A stretch of DNA of 26,928 nucleotides from JBOGGN01 sp050744165 (GCA_050744165.1 JBOGGN010000417.1:1-26928); one strand, 5' to 3'; shown: positions 14,195 to 22,316, counted from the first letter of the stretch. Translations and numbers: made by a program. The notes: generated by a model from the sequence alone, not told the origin.

Positions 14195-15468
14195 GCCACA
14201 ACCTCCGCTTTGTCGTTCCGGGCGGCACACCCCGCGATCGCCCGGATGACCTCGGCCAATGCAGCCACAGTATGGCCACACACGAAGAAATCAACCGACG
14301 GCAGGGCGGCCGCCATTCCCCCCGTCAGCGGCGCATAGCCCGGCGCCGCCTTGCGGGGGTTGACCCACACCACCCGATGGGCCAGGCGCCCCAGGCGGGC
14401 CATTTCCCGGCCGACCACCGCGGGGTCGTCGCGTTCCCAACCATCGGAGAAGATGGCCACGACCGCACCGCGGGCCAAGCCCCGGCGTCCGAAGACGTCG
14501 TTGAACTGGGCCAGCGCCGCCCCGATGCGAGTGCCCCCCGACCAGTCCGGGGCCCGCAGGCCGGCTGCCGCCAGCGCCGCGTCGACTCCGGGAGTGCGCA
14601 GCACCGGGGTCATCCGCGTCAGCCGGGTGGCGAACACGAACGCCTCGGCGCGTAGCCCGCTGGCCACGGCCAGCTGGAAAAACTGCAGGTAGGCACGGTG
14701 GTAGGGCGCCATGGAGCACGAGATGTCGCACAGCAGGACCACCGGCCGGGGCCGCCGAGCGGCCCGCCGGTAAGCGAGCGGCACCGGGTCGGCGCCGTGG
14801 CGAGCACTCTGGCGCAACGTCCGGCGCACGTCGACCCTCCCCCGGTAGCGCCGGGGTTCGAGGCGGCGCAGGGGGCGCAGGGGCGGGGCCCCCGCCAGGG
14901 CGGCCAACAGCATGGCTGCCGCCGCCTGTTCCTCGTCGTCCATGGCTGCGAAGTCCTTGGTGGCCAGCGCCTCCCGGGGACTGGCGGCGGCGGGCCACCC
15001 GGCCACCGGGGAATCGGCGACAGCGGCTTCGGCCCGACCGGCGATGGGCGCCCGTGTGAACATGTCCCGCCCCTGAGCGGGCAGGCAACCGGCAGCTCCC
15101 AATGGCCGGCCGCCAGCGGCGGGTGGCTGGTTGCCGGCCTCCTCCGCCGCCACCGGTGCCTCCGTCGCCGCGACAACGCCAACTGCGCCCCCGAACAACG
15201 CGCCGAAGACGGCGTCGAACACGCCCAGCTGCTCCCGGCCGGTCAGCAGCGTGAGGCGAGCGGCCCAGTACAGCCGCTCGCGGTCGAGGGGCTGCAGTAG
15301 GCCGAGGGCGGGCACCAGCCGTGCCGCTCGCTCGGGCGACACCGCAACCCCTTCGGCCCGCAAAGCCACCGCCAGCCACGCCGCAAGCTCGGCGCCGGGT
15401 CGTGAGTTGACGCTGTTACTTTTCAAAACACCGCCGCCCGGTGGACCCGACCCGCCTCCATCAGCCAT
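14191..15468 (-). CDS. coxE: VWA-domain protein CoxE (copy 2)
   Basis: ATG 15468 lies 8 bp inside the end of coxD2; a longer frame from 15528 is possible but less natural. The 425-residue protein has a helical N-domain (28-100), an Ala/Pro-rich linker (100-170), and a VWA domain (about 240-415). The adhesion-site motif is D248-I-S250-C-S252, with Cys in place of the usual Gly. It is followed by PDWSGGTRIG and AIFSDGWERDDP. The partner is CoxD2. Compared with CoxE1 it is about 40 residues longer, mainly in the linker. Expected role is CO dehydrogenase copper-site maturation. Confidence 0.92.
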   Translation of the reverse strand: MADGGGSGPPGGGVLKSNSVNSRPGAELAAWLAVALRAEGVAVSPERAARLVPALGLLQPLDRERLYWAARLTLLTGREQLGVFDAVFGALFGGAVGVVAATEAPVAAEEAGNQPPAAGGRPLGAAGCLPAQGRDMFTRAPIAGRAEAAVADSPVAGWPAAASPREALATKDFAAMDDEEQAAAAMLLAALAGAPPLRPLRRLEPRRYRGRVDVRRTLRQSARHGADPVPLAYRRAARRPRPVVLLCDISCSMAPYHRAYLQFFQLAVASGLRAEAFVFATRLTRMTPVLRTPGVDAALAAAGLRAPDWSGGTRIGAALAQFNDVFGRRGLARGAVVAIFSDGWERDDPAVVGREMARLGRLAHRVVWVNPRKAAPGYAPLTGGMAAALPSVDFFVCGHTVAALAEVIRAIAGCAARNDKAEVVA

Positions 15469-16432
15469 CCGTGGTCCCCGCGGCGACCGGACCGCCGGCG
15501 CCCACCAGCCAGGCCATTCCCCGGTCACGCACCAGCTCCAGGTCCTCGCGGTACTTGAGCACCGAGCCCAGCGTTGCGCCGGCCGCCGCCGTCGTCAGCT
15601 CCGCCGCCCCGAGCAGGCACAGGGCGGCCACCCAGTTGACGCCCTCGGCGATCCCCGGAGCCTTCTGCAAGGGCAGGCTCCGGACCCGGCCCACCGCGTT
15701 GGCGACCTGACTGACCAGCGGGGCCGGTGTCGCCGGGACCCGCCGGCGGATGATGGCGGCCAGCCGCTCGTCATCGGGGTAGTCGATCCAGTGGTAGAGG
15801 CAGCGCCGCTTCAAGGCGTCGTGCAAGTCCCGGGTGCGGTTGGAGGTCAGAATCACTGCCGGAGGCACGACGGCGGTGATGGTCCCCAGCTCGGGGATTG
15901 TGACGGCCGCGTCGGCAAGCATTTCCAGGAGGAACGCCTCGAAGTCGTGGTCGGCTCGGTCGACCTCGTCGATCAGCAGGACCGCGGGCCGGGGCCCGGG
16001 GTGGCGCAGGGCGGCCAGCACCGGGCGGGCGAGCAGGAAAGCCTCAGTGAACAGGTCCGTTTCGGACACCTCGGCGTGGCGGGACTCAGCCAGGCGAATG
16101 CTGAGCAGTTGGCGCGGATAGTTCCACTCGTAGACCGCCTCGGCCACGTCGAGGCCCTCGTAGCACGGGAGCCGGATCAGCGGCGTGTCCAGAACCTGGG
16201 CCAGGGCCCGTGCTGCCTCGGTCTTGCCCACCCCGGTCTCGCCCTCGAGCAGGATCGGCTGCGGCAGCCGCAGGGCCAGAAACAACGCCGTCGCCAGCCC
16301 CGTCCCCGCCAGGTAGCCGGCCTCGTCCAAGCGTGCGGCCAGGGTCTCGACATCGGGCACCACGTCGGCCAGGGTCTCGACGTCAGGCACCACGTCTGCC
16401 AGGCCACCAAGCCTGCCGTCGGCGGCCGTCAC
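15461..16432 (-). CDS. coxD: MoxR-type AAA+ ATPase CoxD (copy 2)
   Basis: GTG 16432 overlaps the coxL2 stop (GTGA), giving 323 residues; an ATG at 16462 would extend into coxL2. Walker A GETGVGKT lies at 64-71, Walker B VLLIDEVD at 151-158, sensor 1-type TSNRTR after them, and ALKRRC beyond. The core aligns closely with CoxD1 by eye (for example CYEGLDVAEAVYEWNYPRQLL against CYEGIDTNQALYEWDYASQML). The N-terminus is extended by a duplicated ten-residue unit (LADVVPDVET twice, residues 11-30). Sits between coxL2 and coxE2 as in canonical cox clusters. Confidence 0.94.
   Translation of the reverse strand: MTAADGRLGGLADVVPDVETLADVVPDVETLAARLDEAGYLAGTGLATALFLALRLPQPILLEGETGVGKTEAARALAQVLDTPLIRLPCYEGLDVAEAVYEWNYPRQLLSIRLAESRHAEVSETDLFTEAFLLARPVLAALRHPGPRPAVLLIDEVDRADHDFEAFLLEMLADAAVTIPELGTITAVVPPAVILTSNRTRDLHDALKRRCLYHWIDYPDDERLAAIIRRRVPATPAPLVSQVANAVGRVRSLPLQKAPGIAEGVNWVAALCLLGAAELTTAAAGATLGSVLKYREDLELVRDRGMAWLVGAGGPVAAGTTDG
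16343..16402. repeat. 30-bp tandem duplication inside coxD2
   Basis: 16373-16402 and 16343-16372 match at 27 of 30 bases and encode LADVVPDVET twice at the N-terminus of CoxD2. CoxD1 lacks the unit. Confidence 0.85.
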
Positions 16433-18846
16433 TCCGGTGCCCCACCGTGCATGGCCTGCCACACCCGGCTCGGGGTGAGCGGCATGTCAGCGTGGCGGAT
16501 TCCGATGGCGTCGAGCACCGCATTGACCACCGCCGCCGGCGAGCCCACCGTCGCCGACTCCCCCACTCCTTTGGCCCCGAGCGGGTGGTGGGGTGAGGGC
16601 GTCACCGTCTCCCCGAGCTCCCAGGCCGGAGTTTCCAACGCGGTGGGCAGCAGGTAGTCCATAAAGGAACCGCCCAGGCAGTTGGCCTCGGCGTCGAAAG
16701 CCAGGATCTCCATCAACGCCATGCCGATGCCGTCAGCCAGCCCGCCGTGGACCTGGCCCTCGACGATGGTCGGGTTGATCCGGGTACCGCAGTCGTCGAC
16801 GGCCACGAAGCGGCGCACCTTGACCTCCCCGGTGCCGGTGTCCACGTCAACCACGCAGATATAGGCCCCGTAAGGGAAGGTGAGATTGGGCGGGTTGTAC
16901 ACCACCTCGGCGTCGAGGTGTCCGTCGACACCCTCGGGCAGGTGCAGCGAGCCGAACGCGGCAGCTGCGATCTCGGCGATGGTATGGCCGAGCGTGGGGT
17001 CGCCCCGTACGGACCAACGTCCCTGGTCCCATTCCAGGTCCTCGGGGGCGACCTCCAGCATGGCGCCCGCGATGAGGCGCGCCTTCTCCCGGATCTTGCG
17101 GGCCACCAGGGCGCAGGCGGCACCCGACACCGGGATGCTGCGGCTGCCGTAGGTGCCGAGGCCGAAGGGCGTCTGGTCGGTGTCGCCGTGCACCACCTCG
17201 ATGTCCTCGGTCGGAATGCCAAGCTCCTCAGAGACGATCTGGGCGAACACCGTCTCGTGGCCCTGGCCCTGGGATTCCACCGAGATCCGCACCACCGCCG
17301 ACCCGGTGGGGTGGATGCGCAGCTCGCAGCCGTCGGCCATGCCGAGGCCGAGGATGTCCATGTGCTCCCGGGGACCGGCACCAACCGACTCGGTGAAGAA
17401 CGAGATCCCGATCCCCATCGCCGGCTCGACCTCGCCCAGGCCGCCGCTCGGCCCCTCCGCCGCCGAAGCAGCCGCCCGGGCCCGCCGCGCCGCCTGCTCC
17501 CGCCGCAACTCCGGGTAACCGGCCAGCTCCAGGGCCCGGTCCAGGGTCAGGGCGTACTGGCCGGAGTCGTAGACCCACCCGGTGGCGGAGCGGTAGGGAA
17601 ACTGCTCGGGACGCAACAGATTGCGCCTCCGCAGCTCGGCCGGATCCATGCCCAGCTCGCGGGCCAGGCAGTCGACCAGCCGCTCGATCAGGTACACCGC
17701 CTCGGCCACCCGGAACGAGCAGGAGTAGGCCACCCCGCCCGGGGCCTTGTTGGTGTACACCCCCCGGACCCGGCAGTGGGCGGCCCGGATGTCGTAGGAG
17801 CCCGGGAACATGTGGAAGAACCCGGCCGGGTAGCGCGACGGCTGGGCGGTCCCGTTGAACGCCCCGTGGTCCGCCAGGACGTCGGCCGCCACCGCCAGGA
17901 TCCGGCCGTCCGCCCGGGCCGCGATCCGGCCGGTCATGCGGTAGTCCCGGGCGAAGCTGGTGCTCATCAGGTTCTCGAAGCGGTCCTCGACCCACTTCAC
18001 GGGCCGCTTGGTGACCATGGAGGCGGCGATGGCGCAGAGATAGCCGGGGTAGATGGCCACCTTGTTTCCGAAGCCGCCGCCGATGTCGGGCGCCACCACC
18101 CGGATCTTGTGCTCGGGAATCCCGGTCATGAGCGAGTACATGGTGCGCTGCGCGTGTGGTGCCTGGGTGGTCAACCACACGGTCAGCTTCCCGTCGAAGG
18201 GGTCGGCGTCGGCGACGCACCCGCACGTTTCAATGGGCGCCGGGTGGACCCGAGGGAAGACCATTGCCTGCTCGACTACAACATCAGCCGCCGCGAAGGC
18301 GGCCTCGGTGGCGGCCAGGTCGCCGGCCTGCCACTCGAAGACGAAGTTGTCGGCCTTGCCCGCGAGGTCGGTGCGGATGACCGGGGCGCCCGGGTCGAGA
18401 GCCCGGCGGGCGTCGGCGACCGCGGGTAGCGGCTCGTACTCGACGTCGACCAGCTCGGTGGCGTCACGGGCGGCGTAGGGATCGTCGGCCACGACGAAGG
18501 CAACTTCTTGGCCCTGGAACCTGACCCTGTCGGTGGCCAGCACCGGTTGGATGTCGTGGGACAGGGTGGGCATGGACGCCAGACCGAGGCGCGCCAGCGA
18601 CTCCCCGGTCAGCACGGCCCGGACTTTGGGGTGGGCCTCGGCGGCCGAGACGTCGACCGACACGATGCCCGCATGCGGGAAGGGGCTGCGCACCACCGCC
18701 CCATGCAACATGCCCGGCAGCTTCAGGTCGTCGACGTAGCGACCCCGGCCGCGGATGAAGCGCCGGTCCTCCTTGCGGCTGTGCCGGCCGAAGCCCAGGC
18801 CGTCGACATCGAGCCGTCCGGGCCGGCCGCCCTCGGCGCCGGTCAC
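16429..18846 (-). CDS. coxL: CO dehydrogenase large subunit CoxL2 (form I, intact)
   Basis: The intact 805-residue molybdenum subunit starts at GTG 18846, 7 bp after coxS2. The N-domain begins RRFIRGRGRYVDDLKLPGMLHGAVVRS. GGGFGNK is at 256-262, the form I loop AYSCSFR at 373-379 (C376 is the predicted copper ligand), QGQGHE at 526-531, and GAKGVGES near the C-terminus carries the catalytic glutamate. It has ELGMDPAELRRRN where CoxL1 has its TAG, which is the local evidence for the lost glutamate there. It oxidises CO to CO2 and feeds electrons through CoxS and CoxM to respiration. Compared with CoxL1 it has an Ala-rich insertion at about 450-475. Confidence 0.96.
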   Translation of the reverse strand: MTGAEGGRPGRLDVDGLGFGRHSRKEDRRFIRGRGRYVDDLKLPGMLHGAVVRSPFPHAGIVSVDVSAAEAHPKVRAVLTGESLARLGLASMPTLSHDIQPVLATDRVRFQGQEVAFVVADDPYAARDATELVDVEYEPLPAVADARRALDPGAPVIRTDLAGKADNFVFEWQAGDLAATEAAFAAADVVVEQAMVFPRVHPAPIETCGCVADADPFDGKLTVWLTTQAPHAQRTMYSLMTGIPEHKIRVVAPDIGGGFGNKVAIYPGYLCAIAASMVTKRPVKWVEDRFENLMSTSFARDYRMTGRIAARADGRILAVAADVLADHGAFNGTAQPSRYPAGFFHMFPGSYDIRAAHCRVRGVYTNKAPGGVAYSCSFRVAEAVYLIERLVDCLARELGMDPAELRRRNLLRPEQFPYRSATGWVYDSGQYALTLDRALELAGYPELRREQAARRARAAASAAEGPSGGLGEVEPAMGIGISFFTESVGAGPREHMDILGLGMADGCELRIHPTGSAVVRISVESQGQGHETVFAQIVSEELGIPTEDIEVVHGDTDQTPFGLGTYGSRSIPVSGAACALVARKIREKARLIAGAMLEVAPEDLEWDQGRWSVRGDPTLGHTIAEIAAAAFGSLHLPEGVDGHLDAEVVYNPPNLTFPYGAYICVVDVDTGTGEVKVRRFVAVDDCGTRINPTIVEGQVHGGLADGIGMALMEILAFDAEANCLGGSFMDYLLPTALETPAWELGETVTPSPHHPLGAKGVGESATVGSPAAVVNAVLDAIGIRHADMPLTPSRVWQAMHGGAPE

Positions 18847-18853
18847 CGCCGTG

Positions 18854-19324
18854 TCACCCGTCCCCGCCGGGGTGGGCAGCGGCCCACTGGATGGCGCGCA
18901 CGATGTTCAAGTAGCCCGTGCACCGGCACAGGTTGCCCGAGATGCCCTCGCGGATGTCGGCCTCGCTGGGGTCGGGGTTGTCGTTCAAGAGGGCCCTGGC
19001 GGCCATCATCATGCCCGGCGTGCAGAACCCGCACTGCAGCCCGTGCTGGAGTGTGAAACCGAGCTGCACCGGGTCCAGCCGCCCGTCCTCCTCCAAGCCC
19101 TCGACGGTGGCGATGGCATGGCCCTCCGCCATCGCCGCCAGGGCGGTGCAGCTCTTCAGCCCCCGGCCGTCCATCAGCACCGTGCAGGCGCCGCAGTTGC
19201 TGGTGTCGCACCCCCAATGGGTGCCGGTAAGCCCGGCGTCGTCGCGGATGAAATGCACCAGCAACCGGCGGGGCTCGACCTCTCGGGTGTAATCGGTGCC
19301 ATTGATGGTGACCGTCACCAGCAC
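18854..19324 (-). CDS. coxS: CO dehydrogenase small subunit CoxS2
   Basis: The 156-residue [2Fe-2S] subunit starts at GTG 19324, one base after the coxM2 TGA. A second GTG six bases later is an alternative. Ligands are C39, C44, C47, C59 (plant-type cluster) and C98, C101, C133, C135 (CGFCTPG and CRCTGY). The VTVTINGTDYTREVEPRRLLVHFIRDDAGLTGTHWGCDTSNCGACTVLMDG layout is typical of CoxS. Electron relay between CoxL2 and CoxM2. Confidence 0.96.
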   Translation of the reverse strand: MLVTVTINGTDYTREVEPRRLLVHFIRDDAGLTGTHWGCDTSNCGACTVLMDGRGLKSCTALAAMAEGHAIATVEGLEEDGRLDPVQLGFTLQHGLQCGFCTPGMMMAARALLNDNPDPSEADIREGISGNLCRCTGYLNIVRAIQWAAAHPGGDG

Positions 19325-19325
19325 C

Positions 19326-20210
19326 TCAGGCGCCCTCGGGCCGGCCCGCCCGGGCCCGGGCCACCGCCTGGCGCAGCGCCCGAGTGGTCAGCTCGGCCAC
19401 CAGGTGCCGCTTGTACTCGGCGCTGCCCCGCCCGTCGGTCGTCGGGTCGCAGCCCGCGGCCGCCAGCCGGCCGGCCTCAGCCAGCCGCTCGGGGGTGGGC
19501 ACCTGGCCCTGCAGCGCCGACCGGGCGGGGTGGGCGTAGAGGCCCTCCGAGCCCACGGCGGCCAGGCCCAGCCCGACCTCGTTGACCACCTCGCCGAACA
19601 TGGCGACCTGCGCCCCGACGGCGACCACGGCCCAGTCCCCGGACTTGCGCACCACCTTCTGATAGGCGCTGCCCGAGTTCGCCAGCACCGGCAGGCGAAT
19701 CTCGATCAGCATCTCCCCCGCCCCGACCGCCGTCTCGTACGGGCCCTGGTAGAAGTCCTCGAAGAACACCTCCCGCCGCCCGGCGGCACCCTCCACCACG
19801 CACGTGGCGCCCAGAGCGGCGCACACCGCCCCCAGGTCCTCGGCCGGATCGGCCTGGCACAGCGAGCCCCCGATGGTCCCCCGGTTGCGCACCAGGGGGT
19901 CGGCAATGACCCGCTCGGCGTCGGTCACGATGGGAAAATGCCGGGCCACCAGCGCCGACTCGAGGAGCGAGCGGTGCCGGGTCAGCGCGCCCACGCAGAG
20001 CACTGGGCCTCGGAGCCGGATGTAATCGAGCTCGTCGAGGTCGTTGATGTCGATCACGTAGTCGGGACGGGCCAGCCGCAGCTTCATCATCGGCAGCAGG
20101 CTGTGGCCACCGGCCAGCACCCGGGCATTGGCGCCGTGGCGGGTCAGCAACGCGATGGCGTCGGCCACGCTGGCGGCCCGCTCGTATTCGAACGCCGCCG
20201 GGACTTGCAC
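19326..20210 (-). CDS. coxM: CO dehydrogenase medium subunit CoxM2 (FAD-binding)
   Basis: The 294-residue flavoprotein subunit starts at GTG 20210. Both FAD motifs are canonical: AGGHS at 33-37 and TIGGS at 112-116, followed by LCQADPAEDL. The C-terminal region keeps GRGSAEYKRHLVAEL. It is the first gene of cluster 2, 44 bp from the divergent LysR gene. No strong ribosome site is visible before the GTG. The intact flavin motifs contrast with CoxM1. Confidence 0.95.
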   Translation of the reverse strand: MQVPAAFEYERAASVADAIALLTRHGANARVLAGGHSLLPMMKLRLARPDYVIDINDLDELDYIRLRGPVLCVGALTRHRSLLESALVARHFPIVTDAERVIADPLVRNRGTIGGSLCQADPAEDLGAVCAALGATCVVEGAAGRREVFFEDFYQGPYETAVGAGEMLIEIRLPVLANSGSAYQKVVRKSGDWAVVAVGAQVAMFGEVVNEVGLGLAAVGSEGLYAHPARSALQGQVPTPERLAEAGRLAAAGCDPTTDGRGSAEYKRHLVAELTTRALRQAVARARAGRPEGA

Positions 20211-20254
20211 CCGCGGCAGCTTAGGAGTCCGAGGTCGCGAGCCCTCCGGCCGTA
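20211..20254. promoter_or_regulatory. 44-bp divergent regulatory region, LysR gene / coxM2
   Basis: Only 44 bp separate the coxM2 start from the LysR-type regulator start. A 9-bp direct repeat GTCCGAGGT occurs at 20227-20235 and 20257-20265, the second copy inside the regulator gene, with a 30-bp period. No clear -35/-10 pair is visible. Any operator must overlap the promoters and possibly the coding starts. Confidence 0.4.
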
Positions 20255-21265
20255 GTGTCCGAGGTGGTGACCCTGAGCCAGCTGCGCGTGTTTCTTGCCG
20301 TGGCCCGGCTGGGCGCGGTGAAGGCGGCCGCCCAGTCGCTGGAGGTAACCGAGCCGGCCGTTTCTGGGGCCGTGGCGTGCCTGCGCAAGGAGCTCGGCGA
20401 CCCTCTGTTCGTGCGCAGCGGTGGCGGCATCGTGCTCACCGCCGGCGGCCGGCGCTTGGCCGCCAGCGCGGCCGACATCCTGGGCCTGGCCGAGGAAGCC
20501 CGGCGCCATATCGGCGGCGCCGCCGTCGAGGTCCCCCAACTCAAGGTGGCGGCCACCGCCGAGGTGGCCGAGTACGTGGTCCCGCCTCTGCTCGAGGTGT
20601 TCCGCCGTCGCTACACGGCGCTTGAGACCTCGACGCTGGTCGTGCCCGCGGCGGCGGCGGGCGACGTCTTGCGGGACCGGCGGGCCGACGTTGTGATCGG
20701 GCCCCGGCCCGGATCCGAGAGCGACGCCTCCGTGGAGTCGGTATCGGTCCTCCGCTACCAAGTGGTGGTGGTGTCCTCGCCCCAGTACGTGCGCCATGGC
20801 AACCGCCGCCAGGTCCCCGAGCACCCAGGGACAGGCGGCGGCGACGCCGGCCAGCTGGCGGCCACCACCTGGTTGCTCGGCCCCGGGGGCATGGATCCCG
20901 ACACGGTCGCGGGCGGCTTCCTCCTCCGTATGGGGGTGAAAGCCGAGGAGGTCCGGGCATTTTCCAACCTGGTTTCCGCACTAGAGCGGGTGGCAGCGGG
21001 CGACGGGCTGTCGATGGCCTACGCCCATGTCGTCGGCCCGGCTGTGCGCGACGGGCGGCTGAGGGTGGTCGACCTGCCCGGCACGCCCGTCAACGGGCTC
21101 CTTTGGGCCAGCGCCCTCCACGCCGAACGCCGGTCGGCGACGGCCACCGCCCTGCTGCGCTGGATCACCACCCCGATGGCGACCCACGCCATGCAGACCG
21201 TCTCCACCGGGGTGCCCATGTCCCGGTTCACGCCCCCGGTGTACGTGACCCTGTGGCGGAGGTAG
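20255..21265 (+). CDS. LysR-type transcriptional regulator divergent from cluster 2
   Basis: The 336-residue regulator starts at GTG 20255. Residues 5-65 form the LysR winged helix (LSQLRVFLAVARLGAVKAAAQSLEVTEPAVSGAVACLRKELGDPLFVRSGGGIVLTAGG). The rest is the two-lobed effector-binding domain (VEVPQLKVAATAEVAEYVVPPLLEVFRRRY onward). In carboxydotrophic mycobacteria the LysR-type CutR lies next to the CO dehydrogenase genes and is needed for their induction; the arrangement here is alike, so activation of coxM2S2L2 by CO or a related signal is likely. That assignment rests on context, since effector specificity cannot be read from sequence. Confidence 0.92.
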   Translation: MSEVVTLSQLRVFLAVARLGAVKAAAQSLEVTEPAVSGAVACLRKELGDPLFVRSGGGIVLTAGGRRLAASAADILGLAEEARRHIGGAAVEVPQLKVAATAEVAEYVVPPLLEVFRRRYTALETSTLVVPAAAAGDVLRDRRADVVIGPRPGSESDASVESVSVLRYQVVVVSSPQYVRHGNRRQVPEHPGTGGGDAGQLAATTWLLGPGGMDPDTVAGGFLLRMGVKAEEVRAFSNLVSALERVAAGDGLSMAYAHVVGPAVRDGRLRVVDLPGTPVNGLLWASALHAERRSATATALLRWITTPMATHAMQTVSTGVPMSRFTPPVYVTLWRR

Positions 21266-21321
21266 CGGGGAATAGTTGACTTAGCTGATCGGTTTTTGCT
21301 TGTATAGGTCAGGAGGTCCGC

Positions 21322-21819
21322 GTGGCCCGCAAGCTGTTCAGCTTTCCCAACCCTGTGAACGAGAAGTCGGCCCGGCTGGTGGCCACCGGTGTGGTCCTCA
21401 TGTGCCTGGCCACGATTGTGTTGAACCAGCCCTGGCTGACGGCGGTGATCGCGTACGGCTTCATCGCCCGGGTGCTGACCGGCCCGACGCTGAGCCCGCT
21501 CGGTCAGCTGGTCACGAGGGTCATCACCCCTCGGCTGCCCGGACGGGCCAAGTTGGTCCCGGGACCGCCCAAGCGCTTCGCCCAGGGCATGGGGGCGTTC
21601 ATGTCGACGCTGGCCTGCGTGCTGGCGCTCGGCTTCGGGCTCACGACCCTGGCCTATGTCGTCCTCGGGCTGATGGCGGCCGCCGCCTTCCTCGAGGCCG
21701 CCTTCGCCTACTGCCTGGGCTGCAAGATCTTCGGGTTGCTGATGCGGCGCGGCATCATCCCGCCGTCGGTGTGCGAGGAGTGCGCCGACATCTCCAAGCG
21801 CCACCCGCAGCTCGCCTAG
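21322..21819 (+). CDS. DUF4395 membrane protein with two CxxC motifs
   Basis: GTG 21322 follows AGGAGG closely. The 165-residue product starts FSFPNPVNEKSARLVATGVVL, the DUF4395 signature, and has four hydrophobic stretches (about 18-34, 38-52, 92-108, 110-130). GPTLSPLGQ lies in the middle. C131-LG-C134 follows the last membrane segment, and C151-EE-C154 lies in the short tail. The family often sits near thioredoxin- or rhodanese-like genes and is thought to act in sulfur or thiol chemistry, but its function is not established. It lies 56 bp after the LysR gene on the same strand; whether it belongs to the CO dehydrogenase regulon is open. Confidence 0.85.
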   Translation: MARKLFSFPNPVNEKSARLVATGVVLMCLATIVLNQPWLTAVIAYGFIARVLTGPTLSPLGQLVTRVITPRLPGRAKLVPGPPKRFAQGMGAFMSTLACVLALGFGLTTLAYVVLGLMAAAAFLEAAFAYCLGCKIFGLLMRRGIIPPSVCEECADISKRHPQLA

Positions 21820-21827
21820 CTCGCCCA

Positions 21828-21840
21828 GGCGGCGACCGCC
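21828..21840. terminator. Short GC hairpin between convergent genes
   Basis: GGCGG/CCGCC with loop CGA lies in the 29 bp between the DUF4395 stop and the end of the opposing regulator gene. It is a plausible bidirectional termination signal without a T-run. Confidence 0.35.
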
Positions 21841-21848
21841 GGCAGGAG

Positions 21849-22145
21849 CTACTCGTGCGTGCGCGCCGTCAGGGCGATGAGCAACTCCCCCAGCTTGTGA
21901 TGCTCGAGCTCCACGTGGCGGAGGGGGAGGCTGGCGTCGATCTCGTAGCGGTTGCGGCGGCCCTGGCGGACGCGCTTCACGTAGCCGCTGTCGACGAGGT
22001 CGGTGACGATCGACTGCACCCGGCGCTCGGTGATCCCCACCTGTGTTGCGATCTCGCTCAGGCGGACCTCCGGATCGGCGGCGATCGACAGGAGAACCAG
22101 GGTGTGAGTGGTCACGAAGGTCCAGCCAGTCTCGGGGCGTTCCAT
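21849..22145 (-). CDS. Small winged-helix (MarR/ArsR-like) transcriptional regulator
   Basis: From ATG 22145 the product has 98 residues; a longer reading to 22214 runs through promoter-like AT-rich sequence. It is a bare winged helix: TFVTTHTLVLLSIAADPEVRLSEIATQVGITERRVQSIVTDLVDSGYVKRVRQGRRNRYEID (residues 9-70). The recognition helix is around TERRVQSIVTDL and the wing around RQGRRNRYEID, followed by a C-terminal helix (HVELEHHKLGELLIAL) for dimerisation. No ligand-binding cysteines are present. Inverted repeats directly upstream are candidate operators. The target may be itself or the VOC gene further upstream on the same strand. Confidence 0.8.
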   Translation of the reverse strand: MERPETGWTFVTTHTLVLLSIAADPEVRLSEIATQVGITERRVQSIVTDLVDSGYVKRVRQGRRNRYEIDASLPLRHVELEHHKLGELLIALTARTHE

Positions 22146-22172
22146 GACAGAACTACTCACTAGCCACAAGAT

Positions 22173-22223
22173 ACACGAACTGTCCAAACGTACGTACTTT
22201 GTTACCGGAATCAAAGTTCGTGT
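22173..22223. promoter_or_regulatory. Inverted repeat upstream of the winged-helix regulator, candidate operator
   Basis: ACACGAACT (22173-22181) pairs perfectly with AGTTCGTGT (22215-22223). ACTTTG/CAAAGT and the palindrome ACGTACGT lie between them. The segment is AT-rich and lies 28-78 bp ahead of ATG 22145. On the minus strand TTGATT and TACGTT, 16 bp apart, are weak promoter hexamers inside it. This is the arrangement expected for autoregulation. Confidence 0.4.
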
Positions 22224-22243
22224 TTCGTCGAAGGTGCACCATG

Positions 22244-22290
22244 GGGTGGCCCGAATACCTGTACGTATGCGGTAGGTATTCGGGCCACCC
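22244..22290. terminator. Perfect 17-bp inverted repeat downstream of the VOC gene
   Basis: Arms 22244-22260 (GGGTGGCCCGAATACCT) and 22274-22290 are exact reverse complements, with a 13-base spacer. The structure begins 26 bp after the VOC stop on the minus strand. No T-run follows. It is much longer than the other terminators in the window. Confidence 0.55.
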
Positions 22291-22316
22291 GACGCCCATG
22301 CGAGCGCCCCCGCGGA

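Noticed and set aside
16429..18846. CoxL proteins as form II or a generic aldehyde/xanthine dehydrogenase
   Set aside because: Both carry the AYxCSFR loop with cysteine, specific to form I CO dehydrogenase, rather than AYRGAGR.
21276..21308. TTGACT and TATAGG as a promoter for the DUF4395 gene
   Set aside because: The spacing is 21 bp (19 with a shifted -10), and transcription would start inside or after the ribosome site.
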